Shown in pieces: positions 34,067-45,127 of a stretch of DNA of 64,000 bases (position 1 is its first letter; each line of letters begins with the position of its first letter). Position numbers and translations under genes: made by a program. The notes beneath the pieces were generated by a model. That model made no database searches, was not told the DNA's origin, and saw only the letters and a list, made by a program, of their open reading frames with translations. Origin of the DNA: Gnetum montanum (Eukaryota > Streptophyta > Gnetopsida > Gnetales > Gnetaceae); NCBI GenBank assembly GCA_015680685.1, contig MNCI01016379.1:119268-183267 (forward strand). Reading direction: 5' to 3'.

Positions 34067-36385
34067 ATTAACAAGAAATTATAATGGCCGGTGACTATAT
34101 GTTGTGGATATGTAGACATTTGAGATTAGAAGGTGTAGAAAGATTGTATAACACAAGTTCTAATTGGTTGAAAGACTTTATAGACAATGAAAAACAAATG
34201 GATCTATCACAATGCTTGGACTTGGAAATTTAAAAATAGATATTTTAAACAATTATGTAATCTATTGGATGTGCACTTTGGGGTCCAAAATAGTTCCTAG
34301 TGAATGAATTGAACTTGTGCTTGGGGTTTCTATGCTTAGATTCTTACCACTAAACTAATACATAGACCTTAAATTACATCAAATTGTTAACATAGAAGAG
34401 AGAGTCTATTAGAAAAGTTGAAGGGTATTGGGGATGTCTTTTTAGGTTTTCATCCTTACAACCAATCTTGGTAAGCCTTCCATTTGGGGTAGCAAAAGGA
34501 TCAGGTTTTGCCCTTGTTTAGAAGCACCCTCATAGGGTTTTTATTTATTTATTACTAAATAGTTTTATGTAAATAGAGAAGATTACTTTCTCCAAGGAAA
34601 AACGAATACAACAATCTAAAATAAGAAACAAATAATATTAGAACTTAAAAACTTTACTAATTGGAACTTGAAAAAATAAGAGGAATTATTATTGTAAGAG
34701 TCTAAGATAGGAAAAGGATCAATACTTGCCCTTTTTCAAAAGTGTCCTCATAGATTTTTATTTCTTACTAAAGGGTTTTTTATAAATAGAGAAGAAAACT
34801 CTCTCCAAAGAACGAATATAACAATTTGAAATTAGAAATAAATTGGAAAAAAACTTAAAAGCTTTTTCAAATTAAGGCAACAAAAATAAAAAGAATTAAT
34901 ATTGCAAGAAATAAATTAACTGTTCAACCTTCTCTTGAAGTTTCCTACTTGTAGATGTAACTGAAGAACATCTTCTTTAGGAGTATGATATTTAACTCAT
35001 GAAGGAATATCATAGTTATGATTTTTATGCTAGAAAACAATTACACAATGAAGCTTCCAAATAGAATAGAGAATAAACAATTGATGACACTTCCAAATAC
35101 AAAGAAAAATAGTCAACAAAGTAGGTTGATCACCAATAATGATATCAATAATATTTGATTGAAAGTTATTACAAACTCTACATGTCCATTTTTAAGTATT
35201 CTACATGGCCATTTTTAAGTATGATGTGCAACCAGAATTTTAGGAAAATAAACAAAAAGGGTGGGAAAATAAGTCTTACCTTCAACAAAGAGGACATCGA
35301 GGAGAAACAATCCCCATATACTGAAGAAAAATCCCAATAGGAAGACCTTAATGTATTGAATACTATAAAAAAGTTTGAATTTTTTGATAAGTGAGAACTT
35401 TCCCTAGTATATCTCATTTTCTCATCTAAAATTGTTGTAATAATTATAATTTTTAAGCCTTATTAAAATTGTTATGAATAAGATCATTCTTGGTAGTTAT
35501 CTCGTAAAAAACTTTGAAGTTAGAAGAAAAAATAAATGTCCTTTTACCAAAAAATATCTATAAAAGATTCATGTAAACTATTGTTAAAATTTAAACAAAT
35601 TTCCAAGATCAAAAATCAACTTTTGAAAATTTTTCTTCTTATCCTATTTGGTGTAAAGCCTACCTCAATAGACTCTAAAAGGATCCATTGCACAAGTTTT
35701 CCAAGCAAATTAAGCTTAGCAAACAAGAACAACATAAAGAAATGGAGAAAATTCTCCCTTTTATTAAGATAAGTCTCAAAATGTAGAGAAATATATCAAA
35801 GATGAGGAGCCAAGCTCAACTCACATCTTAGACTCTTTCAAGTGCTCTCCCTTGCCTCTCACTTAAATCAACATAATGTCCTAGTACAAGCTCTCCCTTG
35901 CACTCAAACTCTCTTGTACAAGCTTTTTCCTTGCACAAACTCTCAAGATACCTCTCAAATCTCTCACTTAACTTTCTTGCCCAAACTTAGGCCTTAGACA
36001 CTTATTTATAGCTTCTCATGTGACTTTTCATCTTCTTTTGCATTCAAATTACAAAGTAGTATCTGTTATTTGCCAAAGTAGATGTTTTATGGTCAGAGGA
36101 GACATCTTGTTGGAGTAGAGATGAGTTACAAGAGATGTCTTGCAATTAGTGTAAATGTCTTGTTTCCAAAGTAAACATCTATCTTGCAAAGGAGACATCT
36201 ATCTTAACAAGGTCAAAAATAAGATACTTATTTTGAGGTTTGGAACATCCATCTACTTCCAAACAAGTCCCCATTGACCTTGGAACTGCTTGAGCTCCTC
36301 AAAATAGTCTCCAAACAACCCCAAACATACCAAAACATCTTGGAATTATTACTAACAAGGCCAACACACACACACACACACATTC

Positions 36386-36693
36386 ATTGAGGATTATACA
36401 AGGATTGGGTGATGTCCTCATTACTATTCAAAAAATAGAGGCTAGAAGCCTACTTTCATGTAATCTTTTGTTATGAGTGTGTGAACATGAAGTGATTCCT
36501 AATTTACTTCAAGTGGTATATAACTTGGATGAATAACACATTGAGGATTATACAAGGATTGAGTGATGTCCTCATTAGTATTCAAACCATAAAGGCTATA
36601 AGCCTACTTTCATGTAATCTTCTGTCATGAATGTGTGAACATGAAGTGATTCCTAATTTACTTCAAGTGGCATATAACTTGGATGAATGAGTA
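36386..36693. repeat. 154-bp tandem duplication after a CA microsatellite
   Basis: The unit beginning 'attgaggattatacaagg' at 36386 repeats at 36540 with a handful of substitutions. It is preceded by a run of CA dinucleotides (36363-36382). No coding potential was seen. Confidence 0.9.
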
Positions 36694-37099
36694 GCCCAAA
36701 CCCTTTCATTAAAAGAAAGCCACCATGGATTAATTTGTTTAAGCATATCTTTTGATACTGTAATATAACTATAATTCCAATACTTATTAAGCATACACTA
36801 AGTCTTTTAAATTTTTTTAATCATTGTAAAACTAGGGATAAAGATGGCCTATGAAAAAATAAAATTGTGAAGAAAGTTATTAAAAGACCATACATTATCA
36901 TTTTTAGGTTCCTCTTTCATAAGTATATTTCTACAAAGGATTATCTAGCATCATCTTTATCAATTCATTATGCTAAGAGAAAAACACCCTACTTATACTA
37001 TTTAATGAGACTAAGTCTTCATCTTTCTTATTAATAGTGAAAATATCCCAAGCAACTCTAGAAAAGCCATTACTTATATGGCTAGATGCTTAAATAATA

Positions 37100-37690
37100 A
37101 GGGTTATTGATAGGAAATGCTATCTAAAAGAAGTTAAATTTGGATGTGCAAGAGAGATTAGAAAAGGAAGGGTGCATTAATAAATCAGTTATGATCTTTA
37201 AAAATATTATCTCATTACTTTAAAATAGCTTGTTGATAGAGAAAAATTTTTATTCAGGAAAGCATTTATCTACTTTATAGATTTTTCGAAGGCCTATGAT
37301 TTGATATTTTGAAGCAAGTTATGAAGGCTCTTAGACTATTTAAAAGTTCCCAACATATTATTATGTACCATCAAAAAAATTTATAAAGAGGTGTGCATTT
37401 AGTTTACAAATGGGAAAGAAAGAATTTTATTTACTAGTTTTATTAGTGTTAAACAAGGATGTCCTCTTTCTCCTACTCTATTTGAGCATTTTATTGATGA
37501 ACTTAAAGAATAGATGCATAAAATATTGACTCAATTTGCAATTACAATTGGAAGTATTCTTGTTAGACTCTTATTTTATGCTAAGAATGTTATCTTAATT
37601 TCATATTTAATGGAGGATTGTAGAAAATGCTTAATAGTTTTGATGACTTTTGTTAGCATTTAGAAATAAAAGTTAATCTTAGCAATCATC
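37100..37690 (+). mobile_element. Non-LTR retrotransposon reverse-transcriptase relic
   Basis: Shifting among frames on the + strand gives ordered RT blocks. A 'FIDFSKAYD'-like stretch is at 37270-37300, then QVMKALRLFK at about 37314, a SVKQGCPLSPTLFEHFIDEL block at about 37445-37505, and an LLFYAKN block at about 37570. The order and the KQGCPLSP motif are those of LINE reverse transcriptases. It is unrelated in detail to the two RTE copies and heavily degraded. Confidence 0.7.
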
Positions 37691-38057
37691 TTACCTTGTC
37701 ATAGAATTAGGAGCTCTAGTGAGTAAGAGGGTTCTTCAATTGTGGAGCTAATTATCATTGCTCACCTTGAACATTGTAATTGAGGATTATGAGAGTGAGA
37801 GGATTGTCTTCAGTTTTGTTCTAAATCCTTATTGTATGTTCTTCTAGTATTGTACTTTAATTTTGGACTTTAAATAAAGAAGTTTTCTTTCTTTTTCATG
37901 CTTTGTTCTCTTTGGGTTCCATCATTGTTAATTTCTAAAGGAATACAAATGCTTGTTGGAAGTCATCCTTATCAACAACTCAATAGAAAGCCATAAGTCA
38001 CTCCATGAAAATATCATTTCTACATTATGAAGCATGGTATACACACATCAAACTAGC

Positions 38058-38078
38058 ATATATATATATATATATATA
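38058..38078. repeat. TA microsatellite
   Basis: A run of about ten alternating TA dinucleotides. Confidence 0.95.
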
Positions 38079-38499
38079 AGCATCAACTAAGAGACTGCAT
38101 CAAACATGAGAGTGCTATGTCATATATCTATGCTAAATATATATCAAAATCCAAAATATCATCACATATCAGTTAATAAATCCAACACACATCCTATGCA
38201 TATGAACATCATATATATACTATACAAAAGATTCATAGCTCATAGGCTATCAAGACCAACACCAACAATAAATATACCCATCTCTCTCATAAAAACATGT
38301 AGCAAGAAATATAAGAACATAGAACCAAGGTCTCCATTATCTCTATCAATTTTGTTAACCTCTTGAGCTCCTAATGCATCACCTACATATAATGGGGGTT
38401 AGTACAATATTAAGTGGGAGTCTTTATAAATTCCTTGCTAATGGGAAGTATGATGCTATGTTGGAGAAGAGGTGTGAGGCATGCTAGGAAACTTGTAGT

Positions 38500-38946
38500 A
38501 GGGTTAGTATATTTAAATTAATTCCAAGCATGTCACATCATATTCATACAGTGATGCCATAACAATGCCATCATCCACATAATCAAGCTCCTGGCATCAC
38601 AAATATATAATCATTAATTCAACATCTATCCAAATTCACACTTGGCCATTACAATAGCATCACATATCCAACACCACATGATTGATCAAAGAACCCATCT
38701 AGGAAAACATAACTAGGCTCTATCACACATACTCAATAATCATAGCTATTACGATCAAGCATAGTCATAGTTCCTTAGAAACGTGTGCTCCAAGGAATTA
38801 TTAAATAGGAATGCATAACATAGAAAACATACATCATGCTTTTCCAACAACTAATGCTCCATGGGATTTTTCCATTTTTCTTTAATAATTTGAACTCTAA
38901 CCTCCTAGCTTCCCCAAGCCATAACTTGCACTTTACTTTCCTAGAT
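38500..38946. other. Rearranged fragment with element-spacer homology
   Basis: The stretch 38875-38935 aligns with 44610-44680, the spacer just upstream of ORF3 in the outer element; both contain 'agcttccccaagccataacttgcac'. It is joined directly to the middle of an LTR at about 38947, indicating a deletion or recombination product. No gene was seen. Confidence 0.5.
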
Positions 38947-39389
38947 TGAGTATGACTAATCTTGAGCACTTAAGTGTAATTACTTGATAACCCAGTAGTG
39001 CTATCACTTGGTATGCCTAGTAGTGGTACACTTGGTATCCTAGTGGTAGTTACACAAATCCCTACTTGTCTACAAAAGATTAGGAACAGATACTCATTGC
39101 ACTAGGCTAGACTAGATTCATTATTCATTTTTCTTAGTTTAGAATTCATCTTTATATTCATCATGTATGCTAGGAGCCAAATGGGCCAAATAGCATCACT
39201 TATCTCATACCACACAGAGAGATAAACCATACCCATAGATTTTACTAAGCTCCACATGGGAAGACAACGGTCATAGAATTAAATAATTACTAGCATAATC
39301 ACATTGCCTCATCCATGGATTATGATTTGGTCACATGCGAACACTTGTGACTTGTATGGTTGGGTGTTGGATTACTCCACCACTCATCT
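38947..39389 (+). repeat. Truncated 5' LTR of the outer element
   Basis: From 'gagtatgactaatcttgagc' the sequence follows the 3' LTR (59397 onward) to the CTCATC(T) end just before the primer site. The U3 and TATA portion present in full LTRs is missing at the left. Confidence 0.8.
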
Positions 39390-39390
39390 T

Positions 39391-39408
39391 TGGCACCGTT
39401 GCTAGGAA
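39391..39408 (+). other. Primer-binding site of the outer element
   Basis: TGGCACCGTTGCTAGGAA starts two bases after the LTR end. It matches the element 2 site with three differences in its 3' half, and it is of the Asp-tRNA type used by Athila-lineage elements. Confidence 0.75.
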
Positions 39409-39521
39409 CAAGTCAATGTATGGTGAGTAATTGGTTGCACAAAGTCCATTGTATTAGAACTTAACGTTAACATTCATAACTCTAAATAAGCACATTTAAA
39501 ACAAACATCTTAAACCATAAC

Positions 39522-40935
39522 ATGGCTTCAAACAAGAATACAACATCACTACCAAGGAACCATAGAGAAGCAATGACAAAATCGATGAAGAAGAAGACTG
39601 GAGTATGCCAATGCAAACAAGGATCTCATATGCTCATCACAATCCTTACTATCTTGATTTTACATTAATCTTTCATCAAGATAGGTAACTTAGGTGGAGA
39701 GATCTTCAAGGGAGCATTGTTCTATCACCAAAGAATTCAACACCCATCATGCTTCAAATAGCTCTCAAGGGGATGAAACTAAGTGAAGCACTTGGAGGAT
39801 ATTATGAAATCAAACACATGACCTAACCATATGAACCCACTGAAGAGTAGTTAAGAAGAGACAATGCCATGGAAACTAGACATGAACAAGATAAAGGAAA
39901 GATAGTCAACTCTACTATTGTCTTGGAGGAGATTGATGGAGATGCATTCATTGCTAAACAACTCCACCAAAATCATGAGTTCTAGTCACAAATGCCTATA
40001 ATTCGATTGGAGGAACTTGTCAGGAATAAATCATACTTTGAATTAGCAAAGGTGCTTAGGTGGAAGCAAAAGACACAAGGCACTACCAAGATTCAAGGCT
40101 AAGAGATCCTACTAGATCTTATAGAGAAGAATGTTAGAGTCATGATAGGAGGACAAGTAGACACTATTCTTCTATTGCCTCATTTGCATCCTCATGATCA
40201 TTAGTAGACTTTGATAGAAGGAGGAAAATGTACAAAGACCATGATAGGGAAGATAGAAGAACTCATGATCATCATGACTATCACTCAAGATATTCTAATT
40301 TGGAAGATGAAGAGTATGAATAGAACAGATGAAGGGATCACAAAAATCACGAAAGGGATGAGCACAGAAGAGGCCATTACTACAACTAAGCACATGAACT
40401 TGATCAAGATGATGAACCCCTAATGGCTACTAAAAGCAAGATTAACATACAAGAAGCTATACATATTCCAACTAGGCATGTGAGGGATAGCTATATCAAA
40501 TGGCTTGATATGAATAACATGCCAAGGTTTGAAGGTGGTTATAATGCTAATCCACAACATGACTTCCAAGCTTTCAATGATGCTTGCATCCTACAAAACA
40601 TTGAAAGTGATTGGAAAAAGTTAAAGTTGTTTACAAGAACACTTGTGAAAGAGGCATAGAGCTGGTACTAATCACTCAAACTGGAATCAATCAGAAGATG
40701 GAGTACCATGCTAGAGGTTTTCAATGACAAGTACCAAACCTACTCATGGGTGTCTGAATTAAGGAAGCAAATCCAAAGATCAAAGCAAGGGACTCACAAA
40801 ACCTTTGATGTAATAATGGAAAAATACTACTCATTACTGCATAGATGCCTAGGCCATGGATTCACATAGAAGGAACAACTCAGGCACATTGTAGATGGCT
40901 TGCGAAACAAAACTAGGGAGATAGTTGGGATTTAT
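39522..40935 (+). pseudogene. Degenerate gag of the outer element
   Basis: The ATG at 39522 begins MASNKNTTSLPR, similar to the starts of the other gag copies. Capsid-like blocks follow: IKWLDMNNMPRFEGGYN and the FQAFNDACILQNIE block (40498-40600), then KLKLFTRTLVKEA, TFDVIMEKYYSLLHRC and LRHIVDGLRNKTREI (to 40925). Stops and frameshifts are present throughout the N-terminal third. The continuation is found inverted in 40937-41049, an apparent assembly error, and then resumes at 41248. Confidence 0.75.
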
Positions 40936-40936
40936 N

Positions 40937-41246
40937 CAGCTATACTCCTTAGCTAATTCTCTCTTTTTTAATTCACCTTCTTCCTTCGCCACTTAATTAA
41001 TTAATATCTAGATGAAATGGACAATCATTTTAGATAATCTACCTTGGGCATAAATCCCAACTATCTCCCTAGTTTTGTTTCGCAAGCCATCTACAATGTG
41101 CCTGAGTTGTTCCTTCTATGTGAATCCATGGCCTAGGCATCTATGCAGTAATGAGTAGTATTTTTCCATTATTACATCAAAGGTTTTGTGAGTCCCTTGC
41201 TTTGATCTTTGGATTTGCTTCCTTAATTCAGACACCCATGAGTAGG
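40937..41246 (-). other. Inverted contig fragment between two single Ns (likely misassembly)
   Basis: Bases 41050-41246 (197) are the reverse complement of 40739-40935. The remaining 113 bases, read inverted, continue gag where 40935 stops, in line with element 3's gag near 55.75-55.85 kb. Single Ns at 40936 and 41247 mark joins. Confidence 0.85.
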
Positions 41247-41247
41247 N

Positions 41248-42912
41248 GAGTGTTTAGACACTAGCTTCATCGATGAGGAAGGATGTGCCATGTGTCAGTA
41301 CAAACATCCCAAGGAATGTTTAGTCATGACACATTTTCAAGAGATAGGGGCATGCACACTTAATCCTAAATTTGTCGAAAAAAAAATTCCCAAAAGGTTA
41401 CCTTATCCTCAAGGTAATTATAGGTAGAACTTCCAATCCATTTACTATCCCAGTGGAGCTTTTTGACAACCATAAGAATAGTACCATCAATAATGGCAAT
41501 AATCCCAATCATGGGCCATGCCACCACCATGCCAACAATATCCATATCGGTAGCCTGATCCTTATGGATACTATGTACAATGTCCAATATCATGGAAATG
41601 CTGTTGTCCAAACTCCATAGTACTACCCCATTGTGTACCACAGACCAACACCACAAAGGACAGATCCAAATCCATACATGCATCTACAAGTAGCTAATTC
41701 ATCAAATCCAAATCATCCTTTATCATCAGTACCATCAATGCCATCATGTGTTATGTAGGGAGAACTACCATCACAACCATGGCAGAGAAAAGCTGCAAGG
41801 GTAGTAAACATTTAGATGGAGGATCCTACCAATAATACTAGGGATCAAACAAAGAAATGTCCTTTATTTAGGAAAACTTCTACAAGGTTGCTAGAGTTAG
41901 AACTTCATTAAGATCAACTTCTTCTATAATAGATTCTCTTACCAAAAATATGCTTCCATCATCGTCCAACACAAACATGCAAATTATCATGCTCATAGAA
42001 ATAGTCATAGACTAGATAAAGGTAGGTCCACTTCCTAAGAAAAGAATTGATCTAGGAATTCCTTTGATTTATCTATGAGTAGCTAGAAATTTTCCATGTA
42101 AAGATCTATTAGAATTAGGTTCTAGGGTGAATTTGATCTCTTACAAAACATATTAAGCATGAAACTTACCACCATTGAAGGAGTGTAATATAAGGTTGAA
42201 GCTTGTAGATCAGTCTATTGTCATTTCTTTAGGATATATAGAGGATGTGGTAACCATTGTTAATGGGTGGTCTTATCCAACACATTTTCTTGTAATCGAT
42301 GTGAAAAATGAAGAAAAGGAGTTTCCAATTATCATGGGGAGGGCATGGCTTAGCACAATCAATGCTAAGTTAAGTATAAGAGATTTATCTATTGAAATAT
42401 CTAAGGAAGACATGCACAGAGCCATACATACACAATGGATTCCATGCATTATTGTTGAAATCATAGGGTGTAGTTGTGGATCAACCATTTAGAATGTCAA
42501 CATAGTCATTACACTAATCCACAAAAAATATGAAAGATAAGTGTGTGCACAAGAGAGAGTAGGGGCCACTAAACCAAAAGACACCTAGTGGCCAATAACT
42601 AAGAATGTTAAACTATCTAGAATATGCATGGAACAATTTGATTCACTCATTAATTCCCATTCTAAGAAGAACCCAACTAAGGACCCAAAACTAAAACTAT
42701 TAAGTCATAATCATACATCAATAGGAAAAGAAAACAAGGACTGGGATGCTCAAGATTTCATTACCATCAAGATTACCTAGGACGATAGCCAAAAAGTTAA
42801 ATTAATAAGAATTGTAAGTGAACCACCTAGAGTGAATGATCTAGGAGATCTAGGAAGCATTTTTCAAACACTTGCCCATGAGTTCAATCATGGGGGAGAT
42901 GCCTTATCTTGA
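41248..42912 (+). pseudogene. Gag C-terminus, protease and pol tail of the outer element
   Basis: A zinc-knuckle-like CAMCQYKHPKEC lies at about 41282-41317, followed by a Pro/His/Asn-rich stretch. The protease region (about 42085-42490) has LLELGSRVNLIS where retropepsins have their Asp-Ser/Thr-Gly signature, so the catalytic Asp is not seen; GRAWLSTINAKL marks its end. The frame then runs on with few stops to SIFQTLAHEFNHGGDALS, which resembles the C-terminal end of pol in element 3. No RT, RNase H or integrase block lies between. Confidence 0.7.
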
Positions 42913-45127
42913 TTCCAAAATTAATAAGTGCTTTTCAATTTTTTTTACAATTCTTTTTGATTTTTAATTTCTTAATATATATTTTCACATTCTTTGATGC
43001 AATTTTTCCATACTTTTATTCTTTTTACATTCTTCAATATTTTCTCATTCTTTTATACTTTTCATTTCTTAGATTTTTGATATTCTTTGATGATTTTTCA
43101 TTCTTTGACATTTTTCATTCCTTACTATATTTTTCTTACTTTGTTTTCATTTTCTTTGTAAATATTTTTGATTGCTAATAAAAAACATTAAGAATAAAGA
43201 TGAGATGTAGTCCAATAAAGTTAAAATTCTCTATGTTATCACTCATAAGGGATTGATTATTTGAACAGTGAGACGACACCATTCATCCATTCATTCCATT
43301 AATAAGAGGTTCTTACCATGGACATAATGATATTCTTCTCATCATACAACTAAGAATAAACTTGTGATCATTATGCCTAGACTGAAAAGTGAAGAACCAA
43401 GAGGAAATGTAAAGGGTGTGACATCAAGGGGATTTGTGGATTCTCTTGGATTACTACTGTGTGTTCTATCATGTTGTATAGGCTATATTATATCCTTGTA
43501 GATCTAATGAAAAGTGGGAGTAAGAGTAAAATAAGTGTTGCCTTACCATGTCACTCGATAGACATGTTACCTATGCCTAAAGGTAGTCCTTTGGTAAGGT
43601 TGACATAGATAAAAATAAAACTCATGCATAGAATAAATTATTGATGATCCCACTAGAAAGACATGTTACCCATGCCTGAAGGCAGGCACCTTCTAAAAAA
43701 TTGAAAAAACTAAATCATGCCATGAATAAACTCCTCCCTCAGACAATATGCCAAGTGACAATACTCTTAGCAATAGTGGTGGTCTTACAGTTGTAATTCC
43801 AAGAGATGAGACAATGTGATGTCATTGAAATGTGGTCTAGACTTGGTTTGAATCTTGGACAAAAAGGCTAATGATTAATTTAACCATTAATAAAACATAA
43901 GAATTCAGTATGCCTATGGTAAGATACCTCACATCCTGATTTTTGCAATCCCTTCCAAGTCCAGTTGATCTCATTGTATGAATAATCATAACTTGTGATT
44001 TTGTGTAGCATAGAGTCATTTTTCTTAATTTGGTGGTACTAACATGTGTGTTTTGCTAAATAAGTATGCATTACATTTAACTCCTTAAGTGCCCAAGGAC
44101 ACTTTAGGTGTGATTATACAAGGGCATTAAGGGCTAGAGCTTGCTTTGGGGAGGACCGACTTGTATAACTATTGTACCTTATATTTGCCAAGTCATTCCA
44201 CATCATCTTGAGCCTTCCAACACCAATAACCATAAATAAAAACTTCCCTTATCATTCAAACTATCTGTTTTAATAACATGAACTCATTACCCATCTCATC
44301 CATCTTATCAACACTTTATGAACTTTCGTAGCTTGAGATTCCTTCTTTATGCACTATCCAGGCTAAATGTTTGAAAAATATGCATCATCCATAGCCCGAG
44401 ATCCTCTAAATATGCTTTAAACTTTTAGACATTCACAAAGACTCATTTTTCATCCTCAAAAATCATCAACAAATGTAAATTTTCTGGCCTCTAGAGTGGA
44501 CCTAATATCAAAATTCCAATGTTGGATCTCTAATATCAGATTCCACAAAAACTATAAATAGGCAAGTACTTAGCTGAATTTTTTCATTTTCACATTTAAA
44601 GCCTAGGAAGATTTTTTCATAGTCCTTGAATGATCTAAGATCTAACCTCCCAGCTTCCCCAAGCCATAACTTGCACATTATCACTTTGATTTTTGTGATT
44701 CTCAAATTTATTAGGTCCTAGAGTGCTCATCTTAGTCATTGGGGGGTGGGTGGGGCGGGGAAGAGGTGGTGCTAGCAAGGAAGATCTAAGCCAATTTTTT
44801 AGAATTTCCTAATGCCTAGAGGGTATTTTAAGGGTAAGACTGAAGGAAAAAATTGAAATTTCTTAATAATGATCAAGCTAGAAACACTTAAATAATTCCC
44901 TTAATGAGCCATGTTAACCATTATGAGCCATACACAAGGCCAAAATGAACAATTGTGAAGGGTTATAAGGAAATTAATGCCTATGGGGTTTCTTTTTTTA
45001 CAATTTTCTAACTCTGTAATCGTAATGAGCTAAGAATTGATCTAATAAAGGATATGAGAAAGGAAAAAAAAGGCTATCTAAATCAAAGTAAACATTATAA
45101 TAATTCTTAAATTCTTAATGATTACAT
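42913..45127 (+). other. Spacer of the outer element between pol tail and ORF3
   Basis: A T-rich tract (42940-43170) is followed by sequence collinear with 180-1110 of the window (shared 'gtgacatcaaggggattt', 'cttgtagatctaatgaaaa' and 'gcttgctttggggaggacc' type blocks). A G-rich run is at 44741-44760. No gene is supported; the Phe-rich open frame at 42909-43178 is low-complexity. Confidence 0.65.
44741..44760 (+). other. G-quadruplex-capable G run
   Basis: Four G tracts of six, three, four and four bases are separated by single T, T and C bases. This meets the usual G-quadruplex pattern with one-base loops, and it lies in the spacer about 370 bp before ORF3. Confidence 0.7.

Larger units (their letters stand above)
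32670..37090. other. AT-rich intergenic DNA with tandem duplications
   Basis: No gene is supported. Recognisable items are a 41-bp tandem pair (33985-34066), an inverted SINE-like head near 34290-34370, a diverged tandem repeat of about 220 bp (from about 34495 and again from 34715), a CA microsatellite (36363-36382) and a 154-bp tandem pair (36386-36693). The rest is unassigned. Confidence 0.55.

Noticed and set aside
42909-43178. 89-residue Phe-rich frame as a membrane peptide gene
   Set aside because: It is a translation of the T-rich spacer tract found after pol in all family members.
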